Positions 15,171 to 23,500 of a stretch of DNA of 64,000 bases are shown here, one piece after another. The stretch is from Hyphomicrobiales bacterium (GTDB lineage Bacteria > Pseudomonadota > Alphaproteobacteria > Rhizobiales > Xanthobacteraceae), in assembly GCA_017305535.1 (NCBI GenBank), contig JAFKKN010000010.1, positions 186,001 through 250,000 on the forward strand, given 5' to 3'. Under the pieces are notes generated by a model. It was not told the origin of the DNA, searched no databases, and was given only the letters and a program-made list of their open reading frames with translations. Each line of letters opens with the position of its first letter. Within the stretch, counting starts at the first letter, position 1. A program made the position numbers and the translations under genes.

Positions 15171-15740
15171 ATGGCTGCAACCCTGCTGGTGCCGCCGGCC
15201 ACGGAGCCGTGGACGGTGGCCGACGCGAAAAGTTTTTTGCGTGTGGAGCATGACGATGACGATGCGCTGATCGCCGCACTGATCGCGTCGGCGCGCGGTC
15301 AGGTCGAGGCGCTCATCCGGCGCGGACTGATCACGCAGACCTGGCGGCTGGTGTTGGACGGCTGGCCGCGCGACGGCCGCATCGCGCCACGGCTCGCGCC
15401 GTTGCGCACGGTGACGGCGGCTCGCGTCTATGACGCGGCGGGAAACACCGTTGCGATCGACGTGGAACGTTTCATCGTCGATGCGGCAACGAATACGATC
15501 GCCGCGCCGGCGTGGTCGCTGCCGACGCCGGGGCGCGATGTCGCGGGCATCGAGCTGGATGTGACGGTCGGTTTCGGTGACGACGCGGCGGACGTGCCGG
15601 ACGTATTGCGCCATGCGGTGCGCACCCTGGTGGCCCACTGGTACGACAATCGCGGGCTCGCCGCGATCGGCGCGAGCGTCGCGATGCTGCCCGGCAGCGT
15701 CAGCGCCATGATCGCGTCCTATCGGGTGCTGTCGCTATGA
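15171..15740 (+). CDS. Head-tail connector protein (GTA gp6)
   Basis: A 189-residue gp6-like/phiE125 gp8-type connector joining portal to head-closure protein. Seen: TVADAKSFLRVEHDDDDALI, SARGQVEALIRRGLITQTW, a central beta region, and DVPDVLRHAVRTLVAHWYDN near the C-terminus. AAAGGA precedes the ATG. It opens the tail half of the GTA, so a promoter between 15109 and 15170 or upstream read-through is needed; no clear -35/-10 pair was recognised. Confidence 0.9.
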   Translation: MAATLLVPPATEPWTVADAKSFLRVEHDDDDALIAALIASARGQVEALIRRGLITQTWRLVLDGWPRDGRIAPRLAPLRTVTAARVYDAAGNTVAIDVERFIVDAATNTIAAPAWSLPTPGRDVAGIELDVTVGFGDDAADVPDVLRHAVRTLVAHWYDNRGLAAIGASVAMLPGSVSAMIASYRVLSL

Positions 15741-16057
15741 TCGATCCGGGTGCATTGAGGACGCGCCTCACCCTGGAGGCGCCGGTGGAAACCGACGACG
15801 GGCAGGGCGGCGTGACGCGCGGCTACGCGACCTTCGCGAAAGTGTGGGCGCAACTCACGCCGCTCGGCGCGCGCCACGACGTCGCGGCCGATGCCGACGA
15901 TGTGGCGCTACGAATGCGCATCATCGTTCGCTGCGGCTACGTGTTGACCTTGCAGCATCGCTTCGTCGATGGCGCGCGCGTCTATCGCATTCTCTCGTTC
16001 CACGAACGCGACAACGGGCGCTTCATCGAGATCGACGCCGAGTCGCGTCTGGGATGA
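15737..16057 (+). CDS. Phage head closure protein (GTA gp7)
   Basis: A 106-residue head-tail adaptor (Gp16/SPP1-type) that seals the portal: MIDPGALRTRLTLEAPVETD, GGVTRGYATFAKVWAQLTPL, then the strand motif RIIVRCGYVLTLQHRFVDG and VYRILSFHERDNGRFIEID. Overlaps gp6 by four bases (ATGA). Its stop codon lies inside a perfect 30-base palindrome. Confidence 0.9.
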   Translation: MIDPGALRTRLTLEAPVETDDGQGGVTRGYATFAKVWAQLTPLGARHDVAADADDVALRMRIIVRCGYVLTLQHRFVDGARVYRILSFHERDNGRFIEIDAESRLG

Positions 16058-16075
16058 GGCGCCTCATCCCAGACG
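16046..16075. repeat. Perfect 30-base palindrome over the gp7 stop codon
   Basis: Two 15-base arms with no spacer (left arm CGTCTGGGATGAGGC), containing the gp7 TGA at 16055-16057. It abuts the palindromic repeat at 16074. It could form an mRNA hairpin or cruciform; there is no T-run. Confidence 0.85.
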
Positions 16076-16154
16076 TCATTGCGGGCGCGAAGCGACGAAG
16101 CGATCCAGCCTCTTGAAGAAAGGGCGGGGTTGCTTTGCTTCGTTCGCAATGACG
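16074..16154. repeat. Intergenic palindromic repeat, type B
   Basis: Begins CGTCATTGCGGGCGCG and ends TTCGCAATGACG, with GCGACGAAGCGATCCAG and GCTTTGCTTCG inner arms; same class as the unit at 8323-8508. Lies between gp7 and the DUF3168 gene. Confidence 0.8.
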
Positions 16155-16202
16155 CGTTGATAGCGCAGTTCTGGCCTCGCTTACATTCACCGGATACCAA
16201 CA

Positions 16203-16613
16203 ATGACATCAGCCAATCTGGCGTTGCGCGCCGCGATTCATCATGCGCTGTCGGCGGACAGCGGCCTCACCGCGGTGCTCGGCGGCGCGCGCGTCTATGA
16301 TGCCCCGCCGCGCGATGCGGCATTTCCCTACGTTACGCTCGGCGAGGCGCGCGTGACCGACGCGTCCGCCGATGACGGGCCGACGCAGGAGCATCTCTTG
16401 ACGTTGCATGCATGGTCGCGTCAGGGCGGCCACAAGGAGGCGCACGGTATCGCCGGCGCGCTGTTGCAGGCGCTCGACGATGCGCCTCTGGCGCCCGTCG
16501 GTCATCGGCTCGTCAACCTGCGCTTCGCCGTCGCCGATATTCGTCGCGAGAATGACGGGCGCACCTATCACGCCGTCGTGCGCTTCCGCGCCGTCACCGA
16601 ACCCGCTGTTTAG
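16203..16613 (+). CDS. DUF3168 tail-completion protein (GTA gp8)
   Basis: A 136-residue tail terminator/neck protein. Seen: ALRAAIHHALSADSGLTAVL, VYDAPPRDAAFPYVTLGEAR, HLLTLHAWSRQGGHKEAHGI, and AVVRFRAVTEP at the end, as in DUF3168 (gpU-like) proteins. It follows gp7 with a palindromic repeat between. Intact. Confidence 0.9.
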   Translation: MTSANLALRAAIHHALSADSGLTAVLGGARVYDAPPRDAAFPYVTLGEARVTDASADDGPTQEHLLTLHAWSRQGGHKEAHGIAGALLQALDDAPLAPVGHRLVNLRFAVADIRRENDGRTYHAVVRFRAVTEPAV

Positions 16614-16626
16614 AGGAGATGAGCCC

Positions 16627-17034
16627 ATGGGCGCGCAAAAAGGCAAGGATCTGCTGGTGAAGATGTATGACGGGGTGAGTTACGTCACCGTCGCGGGGCT
16701 GCGCAGCCGCAAGATCGCGTTCAACGCCGAACTGGTCGACGTGACTCACGCCGAGTCGGTCGATCGCTGGCGCGAACTGCTCGCCGGCGCGGGCGTCAAG
16801 CGTGCGTCGATTTCCGGACGCGGGCTGTTCAAGGATGCCGCTTCCGATGCGCTGGTGCGGCAAGCGTTCTTCGACGGCGCGATCAACAACTGTCAGGTGA
16901 TCGTGCCGGACTTCGGCGCCATTCAAGGCGCGTTCCAGATCTCCGGCCTGGAATTTTCCGGCGAGCACAACGGCGAGGTGACGTTCGATATTTCGCTGGA
17001 ATCCGCCGGTGCACTGACCTTCGCGGCGTTGTAG
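16627..17034 (+). CDS. Major tail tube protein, TP901-1 type (GTA gp9)
   Basis: A 135-residue tail tube subunit: MGAQKGKDLLVKMYDGVSYV, TVAGLRSRKIAFNAELVDVT, SGRGLFKDAASDALVRQAFF, and LEFSGEHNGEVTFDISLESA. The ATG at 16627 follows a GAGGAG site. Length and motifs match GTA gp9. The next gene is separated by a palindromic repeat. Confidence 0.92.
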   Translation: MGAQKGKDLLVKMYDGVSYVTVAGLRSRKIAFNAELVDVTHAESVDRWRELLAGAGVKRASISGRGLFKDAASDALVRQAFFDGAINNCQVIVPDFGAIQGAFQISGLEFSGEHNGEVTFDISLESAGALTFAAL

Positions 17035-17060
17035 CGCTCGATAGTTTGAGCAGATGTGGC

Positions 17061-17150
17061 GTCATCCTGAGGTGTTCCACGCATAGCGTGGAGCCTCGAG
17101 AGATCGCCGTCACCCGTCGAGGCACTGCTCCGTAATGCACTTCAGGGTGA
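17061..17150. repeat. Intergenic palindromic repeat, type C
   Basis: Left arm GTCATCCTGAGGTG (17061) and right arm CACTTCAGGGTGA (ending 17150), with an inner CCACGCATAGCGTGG hairpin. A known-looking multi-copy intergenic element of this order, here between gp9 and gp10. Confidence 0.75.
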
Positions 17151-17185
17151 AGGCATCCAATTCATTCCCGTTTCCGGAGAGCACG

Positions 17186-17503
17186 ATGCCCAATCGATAT
17201 CGCGGCGAGATCGATGCTGAACTCGGCGGCCGTCGCCGCGTGCTGGTGCTGACGCTTGGCGCGCTGGCTGAACTCGAAGCCGCTTTCGGCGCCGACGATC
17301 TTGCGGCGCTGGCCGAGTGCTTCGGCACCGGCCGCATGAAGGCGCGCGATCTGGTGCGCATCATCGCGGCCGGATTGCGCGGTGCTGGCGAGACGGTGAG
17401 CGACGACGAGGTCGCGGCAATGGTAACGCCGGGCGGCGTCACCGCCTATGTTCGCATTGCCGCCGATCTGATCGCGGCCACCTTTGGCGAGGCGGCGCCA
17501 TGA
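17186..17503 (+). CDS. GTA gp10 family protein
   Basis: A 105-residue member of the GTA_gp10 family, a likely tail-assembly component acting before the tape measure. Seen: RYRGEIDAELGGRRRVLVLT, GALAELEAAFGADDLAALAE, RDLVRIIAAGLRGAGETVSD. The ATG at 17186 is taken; upstream sequence lies in the repeat. Overlaps the next gene by ATGA. Confidence 0.88.
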   Translation: MPNRYRGEIDAELGGRRRVLVLTLGALAELEAAFGADDLAALAECFGTGRMKARDLVRIIAAGLRGAGETVSDDEVAAMVTPGGVTAYVRIAADLIAATFGEAAP

Positions 17504-17724
17504 CATCGCTTTCATCGCCATTTCCCTGGCGCGCGGCGATGGGCTTTGGTTTTGGCGTGCTGCGGCTGTCGTCCGATGCGTTCTGGCGCATGACGCCACG
17601 CGAACTGGCCGCCGCCATCGCCGCCGTGCGCGGGCCGATCGCCGCGCCGCTCGCGCGCACCGATCTTGACGACCTGATGCAGAGATTTCCCGATCGTGTC
17701 ACGGAGACAGCACATGGCCAATGA
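17500..17724 (+). CDS. Tail assembly chaperone, rcc01693 type
   Basis: A 74-residue protein of the phage tail assembly chaperone group found in GTAs right after gp10: FPWRAAMGFGFGVLRLSSDA, FWRMTPRELAAAIAAVRGP, then a short helix. Starts within the gp10 stop (ATGA) and its end overlaps the next gene by 11 bases. This compact gp10/chaperone/tape-measure arrangement is standard for GTAs. Confidence 0.88.
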   Translation: MTSLSSPFPWRAAMGFGFGVLRLSSDAFWRMTPRELAAAIAAVRGPIAAPLARTDLDDLMQRFPDRVTETAHGQ

Positions 17725-18301
17725 CACCGACCTGCTCGACACCGCAAGCACGCTGGACAGTCTCACGCTGAAGACGCGCGATCTGTCATCCGGCGCCAAC
17801 AGCTTCGCCCGCGCCATGACCTCGGCCTTCGCGACTTCGGGGACCGCCGGCAAGCAGTTCGACGATGTGCTGAAGTCGCTCGCGTTGCGGCTCTCCGACT
17901 TGTCGGTGCGGCTCGCGTTCAAGCCGCTGACCAACGCGCTCGGCAGCGGCATCAACAGTTTGTTGTCGGGGCTCACCGGAATCGGCGGCAGTACGTCGAC
18001 GGCCTCGATGGTCGCGGCATCCGGCGCGGTCAAGCCTTTCGCGACCGGCGGTGTCATCGGCACGCCGACTTACTTTCCGATGCTGGGTGGCGGCGTCGGC
18101 CTCGCGGGCGAGGCGGGGCCGGAAGCGATCATGCCGCTGAAGCGCGGGCCGGACGGACGCCTCGGCGTCAGCGGCGCGGGCGGCGGCAATACCATCACGG
18201 TGCAGATCGCAACGCCGGACGTGGAGAGTTTTCGCCGCTCGGAAAGCTACATCACCGGCCAGATCGCCCGCGCCGTGGCGCGTGGGCAGCGGAGCTTGTG
18301 A
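17714..18301 (+). CDS. Short tail tape measure protein (GTA gp11)
   Basis: A 195-residue tape measure, much shorter than in most siphophages and consistent with the short tail of a GTA. N-terminal helical part (ANSFARAMTSAFATSGTAGK, QFDDVLKSLALRLSDLSVRL) then the conserved PFATGGVIGTPTYFPMLGGG and GEAGPEAIMPLKRGPDGRLG motifs. Starts at ATG 17714 inside the chaperone gene. Confidence 0.9.
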   Translation: MANDTDLLDTASTLDSLTLKTRDLSSGANSFARAMTSAFATSGTAGKQFDDVLKSLALRLSDLSVRLAFKPLTNALGSGINSLLSGLTGIGGSTSTASMVAASGAVKPFATGGVIGTPTYFPMLGGGVGLAGEAGPEAIMPLKRGPDGRLGVSGAGGGNTITVQIATPDVESFRRSESYITGQIARAVARGQRSL

Positions 18302-18320
18302 TTGACGGATTGGGGATGCC

Positions 18321-18962
18321 ATGACCGCTTTTCACGAAGTCCTGTTTCCGCTCGATGTTGCGTTGAAAAGCGCGGGCGGGCCGGAGCGGCGCACCGATAT
18401 TGTCTCGTTCGGCTCCGGGCGCGAGCAGCGCAACGCGCGCTGGGCGCATTCGCGGCGACGTTACGATGCCGGCTACGGCGTCAAGACGCTCGATGCGTTG
18501 CGGGGTGTGGTGGCGTTCTTCGAGGAGCGGCGCGGACAGCTCTACGGTTTCCGCTGGCGCGACCGGCTGGATTGCAACTCGGCTTCGAACGGCGAGGCGG
18601 TGTCGCCGCTCGACCAGGGCATCGGCATCGGCGACGGCACGATCGCGTCATTTCAATTGATGAAGACCTATGGTGCGAACTACGCGCCATATCAGCGACC
18701 GATCATCAAGCCGGTCGCGGGTAGCGTCCGCGTCGCGGTCGATCATGTTGAGATGACGAGCGGCGTGGCGTTCACCTGCGATGCGACTACCGGCGTGGTG
18801 ACGTTCTTGCCCGGACATATTCCGGCGGCGGGCGCGGCAATCACCGCCGGCTTTCAGTTCGACGTGCCGGTGCGCTTCGACACTGACTATCTTGAGGTCG
18901 ACCTGTCGGCTTTCGCCGCGGGCGTGATTCCAAAAATTCCGCTGGTGGAAATCAAGATGTGA
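18321..18962 (+). CDS. DUF2460 distal tail protein (GTA gp12)
   Basis: A 213-residue DUF2460 protein forming the distal tail ring that joins tube and hub. Seen: FHEVLFPLDVALKSAGGPER, DIVSFGSGREQRNARWAHSR, RYDAGYGVKTLDALRGVVAF, FRWRDRLDCNSA and FDVPVRFDTDYLEVDL. Full length. Confidence 0.93.
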   Translation: MTAFHEVLFPLDVALKSAGGPERRTDIVSFGSGREQRNARWAHSRRRYDAGYGVKTLDALRGVVAFFEERRGQLYGFRWRDRLDCNSASNGEAVSPLDQGIGIGDGTIASFQLMKTYGANYAPYQRPIIKPVAGSVRVAVDHVEMTSGVAFTCDATTGVVTFLPGHIPAAGAAITAGFQFDVPVRFDTDYLEVDLSAFAAGVIPKIPLVEIKM

Positions 18963-19007
18963 CCCTTTTCGACGTTCGGGATGCCCCGGAGTCGCAAATA
19001 AGTTGAA

Positions 19008-19098
19008 CGTCATGCCCGGACTTTGATCCGGGCATCCATCGATATTTTATATTATTTTCTTTGCATGATGGATCACCGGGTCAAGCCCGGTGATGACG
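19008..19098. repeat. Intergenic palindromic repeat, type D
   Basis: Left hairpin CGTCATGCCCGGACTTTGAT (with TCCGGGCAT) and right hairpin ATCACCGGGTCAAGCCCGG(TGATGACG) enclose an AT-rich spacer (ATATTTTATATTATTTTC), unusual in this GC-rich window. Lies between gp12 and gp13. Confidence 0.8.
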
Positions 19099-19123
19099 TC
19101 TCATCATATTGGAAGGGCTCGTC

Positions 19124-20017
19124 ATGCGCTCCATTTCTTCCGCACTCCAGGCGAAGCTCGACAGCGGCGTCACCACGTTGGCGCGTTGCTGGGTGCTGGC
19201 GCGCCGGGACGGCGTGGTGCAGGGCTTCACCGATCACGACACGGATATCATGATCGATGCTGTCGTCTGCCGCGCCGGCACCGGCTTCACCGCGTCGGAA
19301 GCCACCAGCCGGTTTGATCTCTCGGTGCCTGACACGGAAATTTCCGGTGCGCTGTCGGATGCCTCGCTCACTGAAGCCGATCTTGCCGCCGGCCGTTACG
19401 ACGCGGCGAAGGTGGAAACCTGGCTGGTCGACTGGAGCGAGCCCGCGTTGCGCGTGTTGACCGCGCGCGGTTCGCTCGGCGAGGTCAAGCGCGAGGGCGC
19501 GGCGTTCACCGCCGAATTGCGCGGCCTTGCCGATCTGCTGGCGCAGGAGAGCGGCCGCTTCTACACCGCGACATGCGGCGCCGATCTCGGCGATACGCGT
19601 TGCGGGATCGATCTGACTGATCCAGCGTATCGCGGCACGGGCGCGGTGAGTATGGTGACGGGTACGTCGCAATTCGTTGCCTCCGGGCTCGATGGTTTTG
19701 CCGCGACATGGTTCCGCGCTGGACGATTGACATGGACCACCGGCGCCAATACCGGGCTCTCGGTCGAGATCAAGCAGCACCGCGTCGAAAATAGTCACGC
19801 GGTGCTGTCGTTGTGGCAGGCGATGCCGGAACCGGTTGGCGTCGGCAACGCCTTCACGGTAACGGCCGGTTGCGACAAGGCATTCGCGACCTGCCGCAAC
19901 CGCTTCGCCAACTCGCTCAACTTCCGCGGCTTCCCGCACATTCCCGGCAACGACTTCGTCATGAGCTATCCGAAGCCGGGCGGGGGCGGAGACACCACCG
20001 GCACCGCATACGGCTGA
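19124..20017 (+). CDS. DUF2163 tail hub protein (GTA gp13)
   Basis: A 297-residue DUF2163/phage BR0599-family protein, one of the hub proteins at the tail tip. Seen: LQAKLDSGVTTLARCWVLAR, GFTDHDTDIMIDAVVCRAGT, FYTATCGADLGDTRCGIDLT (Cys pair), and AFATCRNRFANSLNFRGFPH with IPGNDFVMSYP at the end. The Cys residues match those reported to bind an iron-sulfur cluster in RcGTA hub proteins. ATG 19124 chosen. Confidence 0.9.
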   Translation: MRSISSALQAKLDSGVTTLARCWVLARRDGVVQGFTDHDTDIMIDAVVCRAGTGFTASEATSRFDLSVPDTEISGALSDASLTEADLAAGRYDAAKVETWLVDWSEPALRVLTARGSLGEVKREGAAFTAELRGLADLLAQESGRFYTATCGADLGDTRCGIDLTDPAYRGTGAVSMVTGTSQFVASGLDGFAATWFRAGRLTWTTGANTGLSVEIKQHRVENSHAVLSLWQAMPEPVGVGNAFTVTAGCDKAFATCRNRFANSLNFRGFPHIPGNDFVMSYPKPGGGGDTTGTAYG

Positions 20018-20061
20018 TGCGACCGCGGTGCAGCCATCGTTACAATCAAGGACAAGCGCCA

Positions 20062-20502
20062 ATGTCTCCCATCACCCGCGACGCCCTCGTTACCGAGGCG
20101 CGCGCATGGATCGGCACGCCGTATCGCCATCAGGCGTCGGTGAAAGGCATCGGCTGCGATTGCCTCGGCCTGGTGCGCGGCGTCTGGCGTGCGTGCATCG
20201 GCGACGAGCCGGAATTGCCGCCGCCTTACGCTGCCGACTGGGCGGAAGCGCGCGGCGAGGAAGCGCTGGCGGACGCAGCGCTGCGGCATCTTCGTCCCGT
20301 TGCTGTCGATCGATTCAAGGTCGGCGACGTGCTGCTGTTCCGCTGGCGCGCGGGCTACGTTGCCAAGCATGTCGCCATCGCCGCGCGCGACGGCACCATG
20401 ATCCATGCCCATGACGGCGCGGCGGTGTGCGAGGTGGCACTCGCGCCGTGGTGGCGCCGCCGTCTCGCTTACGCTTTCGCCTTTCCCGGAGTGACCGACT
20501 GA
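20062..20502 (+). CDS. NlpC/P60 cell-wall peptidase of the tail tip (GTA gp14)
   Basis: A 146-residue NlpC/P60 peptidase expected to open peptidoglycan during DNA injection. Catalytic Cys34 in GCDCLGLVRG, His102 in VAKHVAIAA, and a polar third residue downstream (HAHDGAAVCE). Its stop overlaps the start of the gp15 gene (TGATG at 20500-20504). Confidence 0.93.
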   Translation: MSPITRDALVTEARAWIGTPYRHQASVKGIGCDCLGLVRGVWRACIGDEPELPPPYAADWAEARGEEALADAALRHLRPVAVDRFKVGDVLLFRWRAGYVAKHVAIAARDGTMIHAHDGAAVCEVALAPWWRRRLAYAFAFPGVTD

Positions 20503-23500
20503 TGGCCGCGCTCGTCCTTTCCATCGCCGGCGGCGCGCTCGGCGCGGCGTTCGGGCCGGTCGGCGCGATTGCCGGGCGCATCGCCGGCGCGCTGGTCGGC
20601 AACGTCATCGATCGCACCGTGTTCGGCCCCGGCGACCGCACCGCCACCGGGCCGCGCCTGGCCGATCTCGACGTGATGGCCTCGACCGAAGGCGCGCCGA
20701 TGCCGCGCATCTACAGTCGCGCGCGGCTGTCGGGCCAGGTGATCTGGGCGACGCCGCTGGAAGAAGTTGTCTCGACCGACACCACATCATCCGGCGGCAA
20801 GGGCGGGATGTTTGGCGGCCCGCGCACCACGACCACGACGTATACTTACTTCGCGAACTTCGCCGTCGGCCTGTGCGACGGCGAGGTCGCGCGCGTCGGC
20901 CGTATCTGGGCCGATGGCAAGCTGCTCGACACCACGGGGCTTGCGATCCGCGTGCATCGCGGCGGTGAGGATCAGGCGGCCGATGATCTGATCGTCGCGC
21001 GCGAAGGTACGGGCAACGCGCCGGCCTATCGCGGCACCGCCTACATCGTGTTCGAGCGCTTGCCGCTGGTGGACTTCGGCAACCGCATTCCGCAACTGTC
21101 GTTCGAGATCGTGCGGCCGGTTGGGCGGCTGGAGCACATGGTGCGTGCGGTGACGCTGATCCCCGGCACTACCGAGTTCGGTTACGAACCATCGCCTGTC
21201 GTTGCGGTGCTGGGGCCGGGGCAGTCTGCCAACGAGAACCGCCATGTCGCGCACGCCGCCTCCGATGTCGAGGCGGCGCTCGATGATCTGCAAGGTATCT
21301 GCCCCAACCTCGAACGCGTCGCGGTGGTGGTGGCGTGGTTCGGCAACGATCTGCGCGCCGGGCACTGCGCCGTGCAGCCGGGCGTCGAAACGGCCGACAA
21401 GACCACCAACGGCGCCACCTGGTCGGTCGACGGCCTCGCGCGCGACGCGGCCTATGTGGTGTCGCAAGTTGATGGTCGTCCGGCTTACGGCGGCACGCCG
21501 TCCGACGACAGCGTCGTGCATCTGATCACGGAGTTGAAGGCGCGCGGCCTCAAGGTGACGTTCTATCCGTTCGTGATGATGGATATCGCAGCCGATAACA
21601 CGTTGCCAAATCCTTGGACCGGCGCGGCGTCGCAACAGCCATATCCGTGGCGCGGCCGGATCACCTGCGATCCCGCGCCGGGACAGCCGGGCTCGCCGCA
21701 GGGGACGGCGACGACGGCTGCGCAGGTCGCGAATTTCTTCAGCGGCGGCGACTGGAATTATCGCCGCATGGTGCTGCACTACGCCAACCTGGTGCAGACA
21801 TGCGGTGGCGTCGACGCGTTTCTGATCGGCTCCGAATTGAAGGCGCTGACGCGCGTGCGCTCGGGCGTTGGCGTCTATCCGGCGGTGGATGCGCTGGTGG
21901 CGTTGGCGGCCGATGTAAAGGCCATCGTCGGTAGCGCGACGAAAGTGACCTACGGCGCGGACTGGACTGAATACGGGGCCGACGTGATCGACGCCGGCGC
22001 GAGCGAGGTGCGCTTTCCGCTCGATGCGTTGTGGGCGTCGCCGGCGATTGATGTCGTGGGCATCGATTACTATGCCCCGCTGGCCGACTGGCGCGACGAG
22101 GCGCAGCATCTGGATTCGCAAATCGCCGCATCGACCTACGATCTCGCTTATCTCGCGGGCAACGTCGGCGCGGGTGAGGGGTTTGACTGGTACTACGCCG
22201 ACGATGCCGCCCGCGTGGCGCAAACGCGTCTGCCGATCACCGACGGGTTCGGCAAGCCGTGGACCTTTCGCGTCAAGGATATCTGGAACTGGTGGAGTCA
22301 ACCGCATCACGAACGCGTCGGCGGCGTCGAACTGACGACGCCGACGGGATGGGTACCGCAAGGCAAGCCGATCTGGATCACCGAGGTCGGTTGCCCGGCA
22401 GTGGACAAGGGCGCCAACCAGCCGAGCGTGTTTCCCGATCCGAAATCGTCGGAGAATTTCGCACCACATTTCTCCAACGGCGCGCGCGACGATCTGATGC
22501 AGCGGCGTTATCTCGAAGCCTTTCTCGGCGCGTTCGATCCGGCATTCGGAGCGGACGTTGTCCGCAACCCGGTGTCGTCGATCTATGGCGGACGGATGAT
22601 CGACGCGTCCGCCATTCATCTGTGGACCTGGGACGCGCGACCTTATCCGTTGTTTCCCGCCGCGGAGGAGGTGTGGAGCGACGGGCCGAACTGGCAGACC
22701 GGGCACTGGCTCACCGGACGGCTCGGTGCTGCGCCACTCGATGCGCTGGTGGCGACAATTCTCGACGATGCCGATGTCGCGGACGCCGACAGTTCGGCAC
22801 TGCGCGAGATTTGCGAAGGTTATGTCGTCGATCGACCGATGGCGCCGCGCGCGATGATCGATCCGCTAGCGATGGCCTATGCCTTCGACGCGTCGGCGGC
22901 GGATGGTACGTTGCGCTTCATTCAGCGCGGCGGCGCGCCGGTGGCCGAGTTCGATGAGGACGCCCTGGTGCTACCGAACGATGCCGCCCCGGCGCGGCTG
23001 ACGCGGGCGCAGGAAACCGAGCTGCCGCGCGAGGTGTCGTTCGGCTTCACCGATGCCTCGGTGGACTATCGCCGTTCCGCCGTCACTTCGCGGCGGCTGG
23101 TCGGCGGCGCCAACCGCATCGTGCGTTCCGATCTGGCCATCGTGAGCAACGATGCCGCCGCGACACGGCGCGCCGAAATCTGGTTGCAGGATCTGTGGGC
23201 CGGGCGCGAAAGCATCGAGTTCGGCCTCGGGATGGATCAACTGGCGCTGGCGCCAGGCGATGTGGTGGCGGTGACGGTGGACGGTCGCCGCCGCCTGTTT
23301 GAGATCGACGGCTTTATCGATACACAGTCGCGCCGCGTCACCGCGCGCAGCGTCGATCCCGACGTGTTCGCGACGCCGATGGCATTGCCGCGCCGGGCCG
23401 CGCTCACGATGCCGCGCGCGCTCGGTCCGGTTCATGCGCTTGCGCTCGATTTGCCGACGCTCGATGCCACGGAGCCGCCGGTCCTGACGCGGCTCGCGGT

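Noticed and set aside
20787-22706. 639-codon open frame on the minus strand
   Set aside because: Lies wholly inside the GTA gp15 gene; Arg/His-rich shadow composition with no domain. High GC produces such antisense frames throughout (also 6587-7816, 22971-24086, 29628-30869, 33876-34721).
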